Shown one piece after another: positions 36,319 through 44,512 of a DNA stretch of 46,065 bases. The DNA is taken from positions 1 to 46,065 of the IMG/VR virus record IMGVR_UViG_3300035170_000019. The stretch is one strand, 5' to 3'. The position numbers were made by a program, and so were the translations under genes. How positions within the stretch are numbered: the first letter of the stretch is position 1; each line of letters begins with the position of its first letter. Under the pieces are notes generated by a model, which saw nothing but the letters and a program-made list of their open reading frames with translations, had not been told where the DNA came from and made no database searches. Source of the stretch: a virus.

Positions 36319-38970
36319 CTACCAGGTCTGCCCGAGGGCCTGCTGAACACTGTTTGGCCCGGCGCCCGTGCGGACCCGGATCCACTTCTTGAACATCTCG
36401 AAGAACTCATCGCCCGTCGGACCGATCCACTCCAGGGCCGCCACACCCCCGCCGCCTCCACCGCCGCCGGCCAGCTGCGCCATGGTGTCCGGGTTGGAGC
36501 GCACCGTGGACCCGGTCGGCAGCCGCACCAGTTCGGGCCCGTGCTCGCCGACCATCGTCAGACCGGAGCGCGGCCCGCCGACGGCCGCGTGTCCGACCTC
36601 GCCGCCGTGTGCGAACCAGTTCACCGGGTTGAGGACGCTGCCGACCTGCGAGGCGATGTTGCCCAGGGCGCCGCCGAGGTCGCCCACGGTGGAGCTGATG
36701 CCGTTGATCAGGCCTTGGATGATGTCCTTGCCGGCCTGGTACAGCCAGTGGATGGCGTCGCTGAAGACGTTCTTGACCGTAGCGAGGACGTCGCCGAAGG
36801 CCTTTTTGACGCCGCCAAGGGCTTTGCCGACGCCGGTTATGAGGCCGCCGATGATGTCACCGGCGGAGCTGACGACGGCGTCCTTGATCGCGCCGAGGGT
36901 GCCCTTGATCATCGTGTAGATGTTGTGCCACAGGTCGGCGACGGTCTTCTTGACGTCGGTCCACAGCTTGCTCCAGTGGCCGGTGAAGAAGTCGGTGAAG
37001 AGCTGGAGCTGGTCCTTGATGAAGTCCAGCGGGGTGTTGATGAATCCCCTGATGAGGTCCCAGGCGACCTTCACCGCGCCGGTAATCACGTCCCAGCCGG
37101 CCTTGAGGACGCCCTTGATGACGTCGATGCTGCCGGAGACGTAGCCGGAGATCAGGTCCCAGGCGGTCTTGATGATCCCGTAGACCACGTCCCAAGCGAT
37201 CTTGATGATTGCCTTGACCGTGTCCAACCACGCCTTGACGAACCCCTCGATGATCTTGAGGTTGTCCATGAACAGCCTGCTGATCAGGTCCCACGCGGGC
37301 TTGAACACGTTGCCGTACAGGAAGTCCATCGCTTCCTTGGCACCCGTGATGATCTTGCCGACGGTGTCGTTCCAAAGCTCGACCAGGTTGTTCCAGATCG
37401 ACGACAGGTCAGCGGTGATGTGATCCCACTCCTGCGACACCGTCGCGGACACCTGATCCCAGGCATTGCTGATCGCCGCGACAACCTTGCCGCCGGTCTT
37501 GTTCCAGGCGTCGGTCAGGTCGCCCCAGATGTTCTCGATGGTGGCGACGATGTTGGCCCAGATCTGCGCGGCATCCTTCTTGACGTCGCCCCACACCTTC
37601 GACAGGAACTTGCCGACATCCTCGGCAACCTTCTTAACCTCGCCCCACACCGTCTTCCAGTGGGTGATCAGCTCATACAGGATGACGCCGAGCGCGACGA
37701 TCGCCAGCCCGATCAGCACAATCGGGTTGGCATCCAGCGCCGCATTCAGCAGCCACATGGCGCCCTCAAAAATGGCCGACGCCGCGGCGGCCACCTTCAC
37801 GCCGATCGTGTAGGCGGCCAGCGCGACCGTCAGCCCAACCACAACCTCGGTGATCAGGACCACCACGTCGTGGTTCCGGTTCATCCAGTCCATGACGTCC
37901 TTCAGAACCGGCAGCAGCTTCTGACCCAGCTCGGTCATCAGCGACTCGAACGAGGCCTTCGCCGCGGCGACCTTGAACGCGAGGGTCTGCTGAACCTCGG
38001 AGAAGCCCTTCACGTTGCCCTGCGCGTCCGCCGAGGCGCCGGAGATGCCCTTGATGGCCTTGGTGGTGGCGTCGAAGTTCTCGCCGGTGGTCATCAGCGC
38101 CACCGACAGGCCCGGCGCGGTGCCCATCAGCTTCTTCAGCGCCGCCTCCTGCTCCAGGACGTTCGGCCCGACCTTCTTCGCAACCTCCGACAGGTACTGC
38201 ATCGTGCCGGACAGCCCAACCGTGGACAGGTGGGTGCGCACCTCCTCGGCCGAGGTGCCGAGCTTCGCGAACTCGGTCGTCTGCGCCTTCGTCGGCGCGA
38301 TCAGCGACCGCATCGCGTTCGCCATGTTCTGCGACGCCTGGTCGGCAGACATGCCGTGCGCGGTCATCTCCGCCAGCACCCCGGACACGTCCGCGAAGGA
38401 CAGGTGCATTGCCGAGGCCAGCGGCAGAATGTTGTGCATCGAGCCGGAGAAGTCCTCGAACGTCGTCTTGCCGAAGCTGACCGCAGTGACCATCTTCGAG
38501 GTGACGTCGGCGGCGTCGGAAGCCTTCAGGTGGTAGTCGACCAGCACGTCCGTGACCGCGTTCGCGACCGTCGCCAGGTTGGCGTTCTCGTCCTTCGCGC
38601 CCTGCGCCGCAGACTTCAGCACCGTCAGCGCGTCCGCGCCGTGGTACCCGGACGACTCGACCGTGTACATGCCCTTGGACAGTTCCTCGGCCGAGGTGCC
38701 GACCTTCCCGGCCATGTCGAGCATGCCCTGGCCGACCATCTTCAGGTTGCCCGTCGACTCGCCGGCCGACGTCGCCAGGCGCGTAGTCGACGCCTCGTAG
38801 GACGTGGCCATCTTCGCGGCCTCGACGCCGATGCCGACGAGCGCGGCACCGCCGACCACACCCATCTTCGACATGGAGCTGGCCAGGCCCTCGCCGTCCT
38901 TCTTGGCCTCGGCCAGCGCCGTCTTGGCCTCGTTGCGGCCGGAGATGACGATCTCGATCAGGTTGGCCAT
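36319..38970 (-). CDS. Tail tape measure protein
   Basis: An 883-residue protein. The N-terminal third has the TP901-type tape-measure core (GVEAAKMATSYEASTTRLAT; MYTVESSGYHGADALTVLKS; AEMTAHGMSADQASQNMANA). A hydrophobic block near 370-440 (ITEVVVGLTVALAAYTIGVK; NPIVLIGLAIVALGVILYEL) can insert in the host membrane during DNA entry. A helical stretch with repeated Trp and ~11-residue units (IWGDLTDAWNKTGGKVVAAI; AWDLISGYVSGSIDVIKGVL) follows. At ~1.5 angstrom per residue it predicts a tail near 130 nm. Confidence 0.92.
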   Translation of the reverse strand: MANLIEIVISGRNEAKTALAEAKKDGEGLASSMSKMGVVGGAALVGIGVEAAKMATSYEASTTRLATSAGESTGNLKMVGQGMLDMAGKVGTSAEELSKGMYTVESSGYHGADALTVLKSAAQGAKDENANLATVANAVTDVLVDYHLKASDAADVTSKMVTAVSFGKTTFEDFSGSMHNILPLASAMHLSFADVSGVLAEMTAHGMSADQASQNMANAMRSLIAPTKAQTTEFAKLGTSAEEVRTHLSTVGLSGTMQYLSEVAKKVGPNVLEQEAALKKLMGTAPGLSVALMTTGENFDATTKAIKGISGASADAQGNVKGFSEVQQTLAFKVAAAKASFESLMTELGQKLLPVLKDVMDWMNRNHDVVVLITEVVVGLTVALAAYTIGVKVAAAASAIFEGAMWLLNAALDANPIVLIGLAIVALGVILYELITHWKTVWGEVKKVAEDVGKFLSKVWGDVKKDAAQIWANIVATIENIWGDLTDAWNKTGGKVVAAISNAWDQVSATVSQEWDHITADLSSIWNNLVELWNDTVGKIITGAKEAMDFLYGNVFKPAWDLISRLFMDNLKIIEGFVKAWLDTVKAIIKIAWDVVYGIIKTAWDLISGYVSGSIDVIKGVLKAGWDVITGAVKVAWDLIRGFINTPLDFIKDQLQLFTDFFTGHWSKLWTDVKKTVADLWHNIYTMIKGTLGAIKDAVVSSAGDIIGGLITGVGKALGGVKKAFGDVLATVKNVFSDAIHWLYQAGKDIIQGLINGISSTVGDLGGALGNIASQVGSVLNPVNWFAHGGEVGHAAVGGPRSGLTMVGEHGPELVRLPTGSTVRSNPDTMAQLAGGGGGGGGVAALEWIGPTGDEFFEMFKKWIRVRTGAGPNSVQQALGQTW

Positions 38971-39018
38971 GGCAGCTCCCCGATCGCGCGCGAGAGGACC
39001 CGGCGGCGCGTGCGCGGC

Positions 39019-39566
39019 TCAGGACGGGTCGGCATCCCGGGGGGTTCCTCTCTCCTCGATGAGAATCAGTTGCAGCAGCTCGGCGTCTTCCTCGAGCAGC
39101 GTCGTCAGCGTGTAGCCGCCGAACCGCTGGAGAGCGCTGAGCAGGAAACGCGCGCGGCTCAGCTCGGCAGGCTCGGTGACAACACGTCCATCGGGATCGA
39201 CGCTTCCAGGGAAGTCGCGCCAGCGGTCGAGCCGCCGTCCAAAGGGGCGGACACTCCGGAGACGGCGTCACTCCACGCCTTGATGATCTCGAAGATGAAG
39301 TCGATGTCCTGCTTCAGGAAGTCGTCCACGCCGATCGGGACCGGCTGGTCGTTGTCGTCCTCGAGGTTCCACTCGAGCATCGCCCCGGCGAAGATCTCGA
39401 GCAGCTCGCGGAACTCGGCCGGGTTGCTGGCCGCGCGCTTCGGGTCGAGCTGCTGGAGCTTCAGCAGGTCACCCATCGGCACCGAGGTCATGGTGACCTC
39501 CAGCCCGGCCATGTCCTCGTCAGCGAAGATCAGCCGGTACAGCTTCTTCTTAGCCTTGAAGCCCAT
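39019..39566 (-). CDS. Tail assembly chaperone GT fusion made by -1 frameshift
   Basis: The frame-shifted product reads the first 109 codons of the G gene to TTG at 39242-39240, slips back one base, and continues in the -1 frame to a stop at 39021-39019: 182 residues. The added part includes LDRWRDFPGSVDPDGRVVTE, RARFLLSALQRFGGYTLTTL and LEEDAELLQLILIEERGTPR, coding-like and helical as in other T domains. It fills the space before the tape measure that no other frame explains. Confidence 0.75.
39159..39566 (-). CDS. Tail assembly chaperone G
   Basis: A 135-residue acidic protein (MGFKAKKKLYRLIFADEDMA; VTMTSVPMGDLLKLQQLDPK; LLEIFAGAMLEWNLEDDNDQ). It is upstream of the tape measure and after the tube gene, the place of lambda gpG. 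It holds the slippery heptamer that yields the GT fusion. The chaperone binds the tape measure during tail assembly and is not in the virion. Confidence 0.85.
   Translation of the reverse strand: MGFKAKKKLYRLIFADEDMAGLEVTMTSVPMGDLLKLQQLDPKRAASNPAEFRELLEIFAGAMLEWNLEDDNDQPVPIGVDDFLKQDIDFIFEIIKAWSDAVSGVSAPLDGGSTAGATSLEASIPMDVLSPSLPS
39240..39246 (-). other. -1 frameshift slippery heptamer CCCTTTG
   Basis: On the minus strand, C-CCT-TTG in the G reading frame (codon 108-109) fits X-XXY-YYZ exactly. The -1 frame downstream is open for 73 codons and stops 48 bp before the tape measure start. Confidence 0.78.
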
Positions 39567-39583
39567 ATCAGTATCCTTAAGCC

Positions 39584-39997
39584 TCAGGTCCAGGTGGGGA
39601 CGGTGCCGTCGGCCAGAGCCGCAGGCACGGCCCACGTCAGTTCGCCCGCGTTGGCGCGGGTGATGGTGTAGTCGGTCAGCACGCACAGGCACGACAGGGC
39701 CGGGGTGGCGCCGGACGTCGGCTCGATCTTCACGTTCCGGTTCACCGAGGTGGACGGGATCGTCTTGAACACTGCGTGCGACAGGTTGCTGCCGTTGTCG
39801 AACACGCCGTTGAACGTGGCGCTGTAGTCGGCGAGCAGCAGCAGCCGCTCGTGCGCCGACTTGTCCACGCCGGTGATGTCCTGCACGCCGCGCGGCGTGG
39901 CGAAGCTGAAGTTCGTGACGTCGTTGCTGATGGTCTGAGCCGCGCTGGACGCATCGTCCACCAGCACAGTGGCTCCAAGGCCGGATGTCTTGGCCAT
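39584..39997 (-). CDS. Tail tube-like protein 2
   Basis: A 137-residue protein that starts MAKTSGLGATVLVDD and includes VTNFSFATPRGVQDITGVDK, LADYSATFNGVFDNGSN and CLCVLTDYTITRANAGELTW. The content (two-sheet beta, with TxxxNGxFD and TDYTI) is that of actinophage tube proteins. The N-terminus resembles that of the 248-residue protein at 40448-41194, so the two may be paralogues. Placement immediately before the G chaperone is normal for the major tube protein. Confidence 0.78.
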   Translation of the reverse strand: MAKTSGLGATVLVDDASSAAQTISNDVTNFSFATPRGVQDITGVDKSAHERLLLLADYSATFNGVFDNGSNLSHAVFKTIPSTSVNRNVKIEPTSGATPALSCLCVLTDYTITRANAGELTWAVPAALADGTVPTWT

Positions 39998-39998
39998 G

Positions 39999-40448
39999 TC
40001 AGATCGTTCCCTTCTGTCGTTGGTCGGCCAGGAAGCCCTCGTGCTCCTGGAAGTCCTCCACCCAGTCCGCTGCGCGCTTGTGCCGCAGTACCAGGCCGCC
40101 GCGGAGCGCCCCGCGCCAGTCGCCGTCGCGCCGGGTGAACACGTCCGGCCGCGTCCGGTGCTCGGTGAAGCAGCGCTGGAACGACTCGAACCTGAACACC
40201 GTCAGGCCGGCGTCGGTCCGCTGCTCGGTGAAGGTGCGGCCCGACTTGTGCCGGATGTACGCGGCCTGGTTCGCACCGAGAGGCGTCGCCTCGTCCACGG
40301 TGGTCTCCCAGCCGTGCGCCCACGCCTGGCAGCCAGCGTCCTTGCACGCCGCGACCACGCCCGTGTCCCGGCTGGCGGTGATGCTGTACGTCAGGTACGC
40401 GGACGGCGGACCGATCGGCGGCAGACGGAACGGCTCGTTGCTGATCAC
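39999..40448 (-). CDS. Hypothetical protein between the two tube-like genes
   Basis: A 149-residue protein from GTG 40448 sharing a base with the upstream TAG. It reads PPSAYLTYSITASRDTGVVA, ACKDAGCQAWAHGWETTVDE, AAYIRHKSGRTFTEQRTDAG, LTVFRFESFQRCFTEHRTRP and RRDGDWRGA. Proteins with the Cys-x4-Cys-x-AW and HKSGRxFTE pattern are common in actinophage tail modules; no function is known. Likely structural or tail-assembly. Confidence 0.65.
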   Translation of the reverse strand: MISNEPFRLPPIGPPSAYLTYSITASRDTGVVAACKDAGCQAWAHGWETTVDEATPLGANQAAYIRHKSGRTFTEQRTDAGLTVFRFESFQRCFTEHRTRPDVFTRRDGDWRGALRGGLVLRHKRAADWVEDFQEHEGFLADQRQKGTI

Positions 40449-41194
40449 TAGAACACCTGCCCGGCAACCTGGTTGCGGACCAACATCACGGCAAACGTGG
40501 CGCTGGTGAAGCCGGCCGAGGTGGTGGTGACCGCACGCGTGTACCGGCGGATCGTCGCCGTGTTCGCCGTGGCGATCCGCTGCGTGGTGTGCGCCGCGGT
40601 CGTCGCCGTGAACGACAAGCCGGTGACGTTCGTGAACGTCACGTTGTCGGCCGAGTCCTGAATGGTCACGGTCGCGTCGGTGCCGGTGAACGCAGTCACC
40701 TGAAGGTAGGCCTGCGCGCCGAACGCCGAGGACGCGGTGCCGTCGAAGCTGGCGCCGTTCGTGGCCGCCGTGTCGGTCCGCAGGCCCGCGGTGAGCTGCG
40801 TGCCGAACTCCAGCCCGAAGCCGTTGGCCATGGTGGCGACGGCGACGGTGAGCATGCCGTCGGTGCCGCGCGTCGGGTTGTAGTCGATCTGTTTGGCGAT
40901 GAGCGCGGCGGCGGCGTTGCCGATGGCGGTGCCGCGCATGTACATCACCTGCACGTCAGCGGTCGGCAGCGCCGACAGCACCAGATGTTCCTGGCCGACC
41001 GCCGTGTCGAACGCCGTCACGAAGTCGATGCCGCCGTCCCGCAGCCCGCCGATGCGGACGTGCGCGGACACGTTGATCGGGGTGACGTCCAACGGGCTCA
41101 TCCCGCCGCCGATCTTCCCCAGCGACATGATGTCGCCAGACAGGTCATAGCCGCCTATGTAGGCGGCATCACCGAGGCCGCTTGTCTTGGTCAT
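40448..41194 (-). CDS. Tail tube-like protein 1 (major tail protein candidate)
   Basis: A 248-residue protein. It starts MTKTSGLGDAAYIGGYDLSG and continues with IGGGMSPLDVTPINVSAHVR, IGGLRDGGIDFVTAFDTAVG and DVQVMYMRGTAIGNAAAALI, all typical of actinophage major tail proteins. The end (TVTIQDSADNVTFTNVTGLS; YTRAVTTTSAGFTSATFAVM) resembles a surface Ig-like domain. Shares its start with the protein at 39584-39997. Confidence 0.8.
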   Translation of the reverse strand: MTKTSGLGDAAYIGGYDLSGDIMSLGKIGGGMSPLDVTPINVSAHVRIGGLRDGGIDFVTAFDTAVGQEHLVLSALPTADVQVMYMRGTAIGNAAAALIAKQIDYNPTRGTDGMLTVAVATMANGFGLEFGTQLTAGLRTDTAATNGASFDGTASSAFGAQAYLQVTAFTGTDATVTIQDSADNVTFTNVTGLSFTATTAAHTTQRIATANTATIRRYTRAVTTTSAGFTSATFAVMLVRNQVAGQVF

Positions 41195-41197
41195 GGG

Positions 41198-41602
41198 CTA
41201 CACCCCGTTCGTTTTCCGGATGAACACGTCGATGATGGGTTTGGCGATCGCCGCGGTCTTCGCCTGCACCGCGTTCGCGGCCCGCCGCAGCGCGAAGTAG
41301 CCCTTGAACCGCGTGGTCGCGTTTCGGGACCCGATGCCTTCCAGCCACGGCCCGTACAGCAGCCCAGAGCCCGGATAGCCGTCGTTCACGACCAGGTCCG
41401 ACCCGCGCCGCATCACGTTGACGTGCGACTGGTACCGCGGCGGCTCGGACGGGTTCTGGAACGACTCGGTCATGTTCATCTGCCACTGGAACTCGGCGTA
41501 GGCCGCGACGTCCTTCTGCACCGCGGCGACAGCGGCGGCCAAGTCGGCCTCGGCGACGCCGCTGAACAGCGGGCCCGACAGGTGGATCGACTCCGGCATC
41601 AC
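41198..41602 (-). CDS. Head-tail connector or neck protein
   Basis: A 134-residue protein from GTG/ATG at 41602/41599. It has AAVAAVQKDVAAYAEFQWQM, SVNVMRRG-like and VVNDGYPGSGLLYGPWLEGI segments, then RFKGYFALRRAANAVQAKTA and IAKPIIDVFIRKTNG. This pattern is seen in actinophage proteins before the tube gene, similar to HK97 gp10-type neck proteins. Family assignment is moderate. Confidence 0.65.
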   Translation of the reverse strand: MMPESIHLSGPLFSGVAEADLAAAVAAVQKDVAAYAEFQWQMNMTESFQNPSEPPRYQSHVNVMRRGSDLVVNDGYPGSGLLYGPWLEGIGSRNATTRFKGYFALRRAANAVQAKTAAIAKPIIDVFIRKTNGV

Positions 41603-42054
41603 GGCACCTCCGGGTACAGGTCGTTGACGATGAGAGGGAGCGTCACGTCCATGAGCCGGTAGACGGTGCTGTCCTGGTTGACGTAGCCCGCTTTGGCCCG
41701 CAGGCCCTGCGAGTGCTGGCCGATCAGGTCCACGTTCCGGACGATCCCGGCCAGGGTGAACCCGGCCGCGAACGACGCCATCAGCGCGGACGTCGCCCGC
41801 ATCAGCAGCGGGTCGATCTGGTCCTCGGGCATCTGCTTGAACGGCGTCTGCACCCGCATCGTCATCTCGACCAGGCCGGATACCGCGTTCAGCCCGGACG
41901 AGGACACCGGCGCGATCTCCGACACCCAGATCGAGCAGGTCATGCCGTTGCCAGGCTTAGCTTTCGGCTCGTGCGTGTTGACCGTGTCGAACTCGCCGGT
42001 GGTCCCGGCGTGGGATGCGACGGCGTCGGTGAGCCCCTGGAAGTCGAAGGCCAT
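41599..42054 (-). CDS. Tail terminator/neck protein
   Basis: A 151-residue protein overlapping neighbours at both ends. It includes VSGLVEMTMRVQTPFKQMPE, DPLLMRATSALMASFAAGFT, AGIVRNVDLIGQHSQGLRAK and VYRLMDVTLPLIVNDLYPE. The order (connector, neck, terminator, tube) and the mixed alpha/beta content fit a tail-completion protein. Function inferred from position. Confidence 0.65.
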   Translation of the reverse strand: MAFDFQGLTDAVASHAGTTGEFDTVNTHEPKAKPGNGMTCSIWVSEIAPVSSSGLNAVSGLVEMTMRVQTPFKQMPEDQIDPLLMRATSALMASFAAGFTLAGIVRNVDLIGQHSQGLRAKAGYVNQDSTVYRLMDVTLPLIVNDLYPEVP

Positions 42055-43133
42055 CAGATCGTCCTCTGCCTGGCCTTGCGGCCGAACGTGGTGATGGCGC
42101 GGTTCCGCAGATCCGGCAGCCCCTGCCCGATCTTGACAACTTTCGACTGCCCGTCGCCTTGCGTCTGCGCGTAGGCGCCGACCTGCTGTGCCACGTCCAC
42201 GATCGCCTCGGCAAGCGCGAGTTCACGGATCAGCGACGGCACGACAGCGACGGTGGCGGCTGCTGCGTTGCTGTGGGTGGCCGCGGTCGAGCCCAACGCG
42301 GCGCGGGTCACAGTGAGCTGCCGCAGCGCGTAGACGGTGGCGCCGGTGTGCGTCGCCAGGGTCGTGCCGTCCCATGCGCGGATCACCGACAGGTTGTTGC
42401 CTGCGACGTCCACGATCAGCATCCGCTCGGCGTCGAGCAGCACGATCTCCTGCTGCGCGAACTTTGAGCCGTCAGTGACCTGGAGCAGCTGGTCGTTCTT
42501 CGCCGCGGTGCTGACGCCCGACCCCTGCTGTGTCTGGCCGGTCGAGAGCATCGCCTTGTCGGTGACCAGCATCCGCTCGGCGTCGACCTTCAGGACGTCG
42601 CCGACGCCGACGAGAGCGCCGTTGGTGACCTGCGCGCCGGTGCCGGTGGTGTCGGTGATGGCCGCGGCGAGCGCGCCGGCCGGGGTGAAGGTGTCCTGGT
42701 AGCCGAACTGGCCCTGGATGTGGACGTCGCGCTGCGGGGTGTTGCCGACGCCGAACGTCGAGGAGGTGGCGCGGTTGATCTCCAGGCGGGTGTACGGCGG
42801 GGCGTAGTTCCACGGGCCCCAGTACAGGTTCGCCGCGGGGATTGTCTGCGGGCTGTCGCCGCCGGTGGTGACCACGGGCACGGTGCCGGTGACGTCGGCG
42901 AGCTCGGAGGCGTCGAGGTAGATCTTCCACGGGTAGGTGCCCTGGAAGTTGGGCCAGTCAAACTGGTGCGTGGTGTACGTGGTGTAGAACACGCGGTGCA
43001 TCAGGCCGTCGATGCCGTCGGATGCGGCTTCTATCGCCTGGTCGACCTGCCAGTCGTTGTGCGTTGTCAGCTTGATGTCGGCTGCCTGCTTGACCCGTTC
43101 GCGGGTCACGTAACACGGCCGTGTGATGGCCAT
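42054..43133 (-). CDS. Head-tail adaptor with internal DAERML repeat
   Basis: A 359-residue protein. The first ~90 residues (YVTRERVKQAADIKLTTHND, QVDQAIEAASDGIDGLMHRV) and the last ~60 (LIRELALAEAIVDVAQQVGA) resemble head-tail adaptors of the HK97 gp6/SPP1 gp15 kind. The middle is an inserted region with two similar units, VLKVDAERMLVTD and IVLLDAERMLIVD, and VIRAWDGTTLATHTGATVYA. The DAERML unit also resembles GGERMTVT in the tail-tip protein at 33485. The insertion makes it about three times larger than plain adaptors. Confidence 0.72.
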   Translation of the reverse strand: MAITRPCYVTRERVKQAADIKLTTHNDWQVDQAIEAASDGIDGLMHRVFYTTYTTHQFDWPNFQGTYPWKIYLDASELADVTGTVPVVTTGGDSPQTIPAANLYWGPWNYAPPYTRLEINRATSSTFGVGNTPQRDVHIQGQFGYQDTFTPAGALAAAITDTTGTGAQVTNGALVGVGDVLKVDAERMLVTDKAMLSTGQTQQGSGVSTAAKNDQLLQVTDGSKFAQQEIVLLDAERMLIVDVAGNNLSVIRAWDGTTLATHTGATVYALRQLTVTRAALGSTAATHSNAAAATVAVVPSLIRELALAEAIVDVAQQVGAYAQTQGDGQSKVVKIGQGLPDLRNRAITTFGRKARQRTI

Positions 43134-43229
43134 GGTTCACCTCCTTCGCCTGATCCTTGCTTTCTTGATCGAGAACGGCTTGCGCCGTGGACCTCGGAGT
43201 ACGTATTCAGTTGTCGGTCGTGCAGCGCC

Positions 43230-43739
43230 CTACGACATCTGGAAGATCGAGGACATGATCATGGTGACTGAGTTGCCGGAGACCGCCGCGCCCCACTGAA
43301 GAGTGAGAACCAGGTCGTTGCTGATCGTCGTGTCCTGCGTCACCGGAGTCGGCGACACCACCACGTTCGCGGCCGGCCCGGTGAGGACGTCCACGTCGTG
43401 CACACTGCCGACCCACGTGCCGGAAACGCCCGTGGTCACACATCCCGCGTGGAACCCGATCCAGAAGCTGACGTTCGTCTGCGACGTCGTCGCCCCGATC
43501 ACGATCGACGCGATCGACGTGCCCGTCAGGCCGCCGATACGCAGGTTCGCAGTGATCTGCGGCGAGCCAGTGGTGGCCGTGGAGACGACACCCACACAGG
43601 TGCCCTCCCACGCGCTGCCGACCTTGGGCTGGCCGCCGGGGACCGTTAGCCTGGTGACCACCGTCTCCGTGGTCGAGTTCGCGATCGTGACCGGCGTGAT
43701 CGTGGACGCGGAAAGCAGCGGGCCAGGGAACAGAGGCAT
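43230..43739 (-). CDS. Structural protein of head-to-tail block
   Basis: A 169-residue beta-rich protein from ATG 43739 (MPLFPGPLLSASTITPVTIA). It has VVTRLTVPGGQPKVGSAWEG, SASIVIGATTSQTNVSFWIG-like strands and a C-terminal VTLTLQWGAAVSGNSVTMIM-like segment. No family; the Gly/Thr-rich beta content suggests a decoration or surface protein. A 96-bp gap (43134-43229) follows with nothing clear in it. Confidence 0.6.
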   Translation of the reverse strand: MPLFPGPLLSASTITPVTIANSTTETVVTRLTVPGGQPKVGSAWEGTCVGVVSTATTGSPQITANLRIGGLTGTSIASIVIGATTSQTNVSFWIGFHAGCVTTGVSGTWVGSVHDVDVLTGPAANVVVSPTPVTQDTTISNDLVLTLQWGAAVSGNSVTMIMSSIFQMS

Positions 43740-43743
43740 CAGA

Positions 43744-44025
43744 TCACCACCGGCTCGTTCGCGCGGAGCCGTTCGCCGACGCCCAGATCCCGTCGACCTG
43801 CCCGGCATACACAGGCTGCGGGAACTCGTAGTAGCTGTTCGCGCCGACCAGTACCGTGAACGACGTCGCCGACGCGGTCGCACCGAACTTCACGTACAGC
43901 ACCGAGGTGGAGTCGTTGTAGATGGTGCGGCCGTTGTCGTCGGACGCCGCGGCGAACAGCGTGACGTTCGTCGCCGACGAGGCGACGTTCGCCAGCGTGG
44001 CCGTGTTCGGCTTCGTGTTGGTCAT
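43744..44025 (-). CDS. Small structural protein
   Basis: A 93-residue beta-rich protein. It starts MTNTKPNTATLANVASSATN and includes VTLFAAASDDNGRTIYNDST, SVLYVKFGATASATSFTVLV and YYEFPQPVYAGQVDGIWASA. This arrangement (surface beta strands with GRTIYNDS and LYVKFG) is common in actinophage proteins near the head-tail genes. Role unknown. Confidence 0.62.
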   Translation of the reverse strand: MTNTKPNTATLANVASSATNVTLFAAASDDNGRTIYNDSTSVLYVKFGATASATSFTVLVGANSYYEFPQPVYAGQVDGIWASANGSARTSRW

Positions 44026-44035
44026 CTCTGCTCTC

Positions 44036-44254
44036 TCACATCCCGGCCATGGTCTCGACGTCGTAGTCCCGCGGGTACTGGAAGTCGCCCCACGGGCAGT
44101 ACAAGATCCCGGGGGTCTGCGGCGGCCCCTGGCGTAGCGGCTCGCCGTCGTGCGGGCAGGCGACAGGCGGAATCGACTTGTAGTAGGTGATGTACTCGGA
44201 CTGCTGAACCAGCGTCGAGTACAAGTCCCAGCCGGTGACGCCGTTGCCTGCCAT
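44036..44254 (-). CDS. Small protein with Cys/His zinc-ribbon-like motif
   Basis: A 72-residue protein: it starts MAGNGVTGWDLYSTLVQQSE, then ACPHDGEPLRQGPP and ILYCPWGDFQYPRDY, giving CPxD...CPWG. Such CPHDGEPL proteins are widespread in actinophage head modules; likely a structural zinc knob. Function unknown. Confidence 0.65.
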   Translation of the reverse strand: MAGNGVTGWDLYSTLVQQSEYITYYKSIPPVACPHDGEPLRQGPPQTPGILYCPWGDFQYPRDYDVETMAGM

Positions 44255-44257
44255 GGC

Positions 44258-44512
44258 CTACCCCTGCGTCTTTCCGGCGCGGCTCGGCGCCTTCGCGGGC
44301 ACGGCCGGCGCGGCTTCTGCGGTGACCGCCGGTGCCTTGTGCATGTCGGACGCGGCGAGGTGGATCCCGCGGAACCAGCTGCTCGCCGCCGCGTACTCAG
44401 GCTTGGACAGCACCGCGCGCAGCTCGTCGAACAGCTTCTGCTCGACCTCGCGCCACTTGTGCTGGTCGCCGGACGCCGGGGAGTTGCCGGATGCCGTCAG
44501 AAGCCACGTCAC
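44258..44512 (-). CDS. Small hypothetical protein
   Basis: An 84-residue protein whose start overlaps the previous stop. It reads MTWLLTASGNSPASGDQHKW, VEQKLFDELRAVLSKPEYAA, FRGIHLAASDMHKAPAV, then an Ala/Pro-rich tail. No family recognised; the head-module position suggests a structural or assembly role. Confidence 0.58.
   Translation of the reverse strand: MTWLLTASGNSPASGDQHKWREVEQKLFDELRAVLSKPEYAAASSWFRGIHLAASDMHKAPAVTAEAAPAVPAKAPSRAGKTQG

Noticed and set aside
36301-39663. A 1120-codon rightward open frame opposite the tape measure
   Set aside because: It is an antisense shadow caused by high GC third positions: its product is Asp/Arg/His/Leu/Val-biased with no domain, while the leftward frame has the tape-measure core and hydrophobic block.
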